64,000 nucleotides of DNA from Tenrec ecaudatus. Its lineage: Eukaryota; Chordata; Mammalia; Afrosoricida; Tenrecidae. The notes beneath the pieces are model-generated. The model made no database searches. It was not told where the DNA came from and was given only the letters and a program-made list of their open reading frames with translations. The translations under genes were made by a program, and so were the position numbers. Of the stretch, positions 63,116 to 64,000 are shown in pieces (within the stretch, counting starts at the first letter, position 1; the number at the start of each line of letters is the position of its first letter). The stretch covers positions 85,013,563 through 85,077,562 of the forward strand of contig NC_134545.1 of assembly GCF_050624435.1 (NCBI RefSeq), written 5' to 3'.

Positions 63116-64000
63116 ACAGCACCCTGGCACATCAATCATGCGCACACCCCGTTTAGAATCGTAGGAAGAAAGATCACATGAGACTACCCCAAGGGAGTAA
63201 TATGTAAGGGTCACGTAGAAGGGAGCAGCGGCCAACAAAGGACACTGACTGGCCAGAGAGAAAGAGGAAGAGGAGAAGGAGGAGAAAGAAACCCAGCAGA
63301 AAACGGGGTCGTGAGGTGTAAGGACAGCTGAAGAAGGAGGGAGGCGCCCACCTTGAACAGAGAGCCATCGTCATCCACCGTTTCCGGACACTAGCAGGCC
63401 AAAGACAGAGGAATTAAGGTGCACGTAGAAAGGGAGAAAATGGACTTAGCAAACGGGAGCAGCTCATTCCATTCTTTAATTGGATTAGCCGGCTGTCATC
63501 TTTACAGGCTTTCTCCTGAGAGGATGAAATGAATAATTTAAATTGAAAACCAAAGAGAGAGGCAGGGTGGATCCAGTGTCCCAGCAGCCAAGTCCTTGAT
63601 GAAGACATAGCAAGGGGGTGGGGGTCAAGATCAGGTCTCTAAGCTGAGCGGCTGAAAGTGGGAGGGGAAGGAGAGGCGAGAGCTTCCTTACATCATTTTG
63701 CTCCAGGTCATCGCTAATCCTCATTTGCAAAGAAGGTCACAAGATTTGATGGCAGGATTCAGTTAACCTTGGAGCTCTGCTTCTCCCCAGAGAGATCTTA
63801 TTCAAGTTCTTACCAAATCGCAAGCGGATAGAGTTTTGTTGGGGGTGGGGGTGGGGGGAATGGGGAAATTAGGCCATTTCTCTAAGATTTTCAACCTCTC
63901 TCTGTAAGGAGGTTCCGGAGAAGAGTGAAAACTGTTGGAAAAGATGAAGCCTCTCTTAGCTGAGAAATGCAGAGATCTACGATACACGCACTACTGCTTT
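63116..64000. other. Unassigned window end
   Basis: No repeat or gene is recognised. It holds a purine-rich run (63260-63300) and an A/T-rich patch around 63470-63550 with a TAAT-N3-ATTA site at 63477-63487. Confidence 0.4.

Noticed and set aside
36001..64000. WNT8B or SEC31B exons, expected further downstream in human synteny
   Set aside because: No WNT cysteine-rich or WD-repeat exon was seen. In human WNT8B lies well beyond this distance from SCD.

Overview
This is mammalian genomic DNA: one large multi-exon gene in a sea of interspersed repeats, with no bacterial-style gene packing. Most of the SINE copies carry the AfroSINE signature (a start like 'gagccctggtggc', 'gggctgctaacc', and an end like 'tatgagtcggcattgactc'). 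RTE-type LINE tails and L1 3' ends of the type I associate with afrotherian genomes are also present. The SINEs keep the internal segment that is deleted in the paenungulate subfamily. There are three copies of a hAT MITE that I recognise as SPIN, which among afrotherians is known from tenrec. My best inference is a tenrec (Echinops-like) genome. The animal is inferred from repeats, not proven.

Layout. 1-5.3 kb: upstream intergenic DNA with SINEs and L1 tails. 5.3-6.35 kb: CpG-rich promoter of SCD, with a conserved SRE/NF-Y module and a TATA-like box. 6321-18048: six coding exons of stearoyl-CoA desaturase (SCD). They splice to an intact 359-codon frame, with all consensus splice sites and all metal-ligand histidine motifs present. 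The 3' UTR runs about 3.5 kb to an AATAAA at 21505. Intron 5 holds an internally deleted mariner, a SPIN MITE and an inverted pair of AfroSINEs.

21.5-64 kb: intergenic. No second protein-coding gene is supported. A CpG-rich block with two CCAATCAG boxes lies at about 31.0-31.9 kb, some 10 kb downstream of SCD. That is the position of the OLMALINC/LINC00263 promoter-enhancer in human, so it is the best regulatory candidate outside the SCD promoter. The rest is a layered record of transposition: an old L1 (about 24.0-27.3 kb) cut by younger L1 tails, an RTE and a SINE; an RTE (about 45.9-49.6 kb) cut by a 1.7-kb block and two L1 tails; a MIR split by a SINE; a hAT inside a SINE; a decayed piggyBac transposase; and an endogenous retroviral LTR.

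The gene itself is a conserved ER enzyme. The unusual content is the diversity of cut-and-paste DNA transposons (SPIN hAT, a second hAT, mariner, piggyBac and a hairpin MITE). Several of these families are known or suspected to have moved horizontally between vertebrates.
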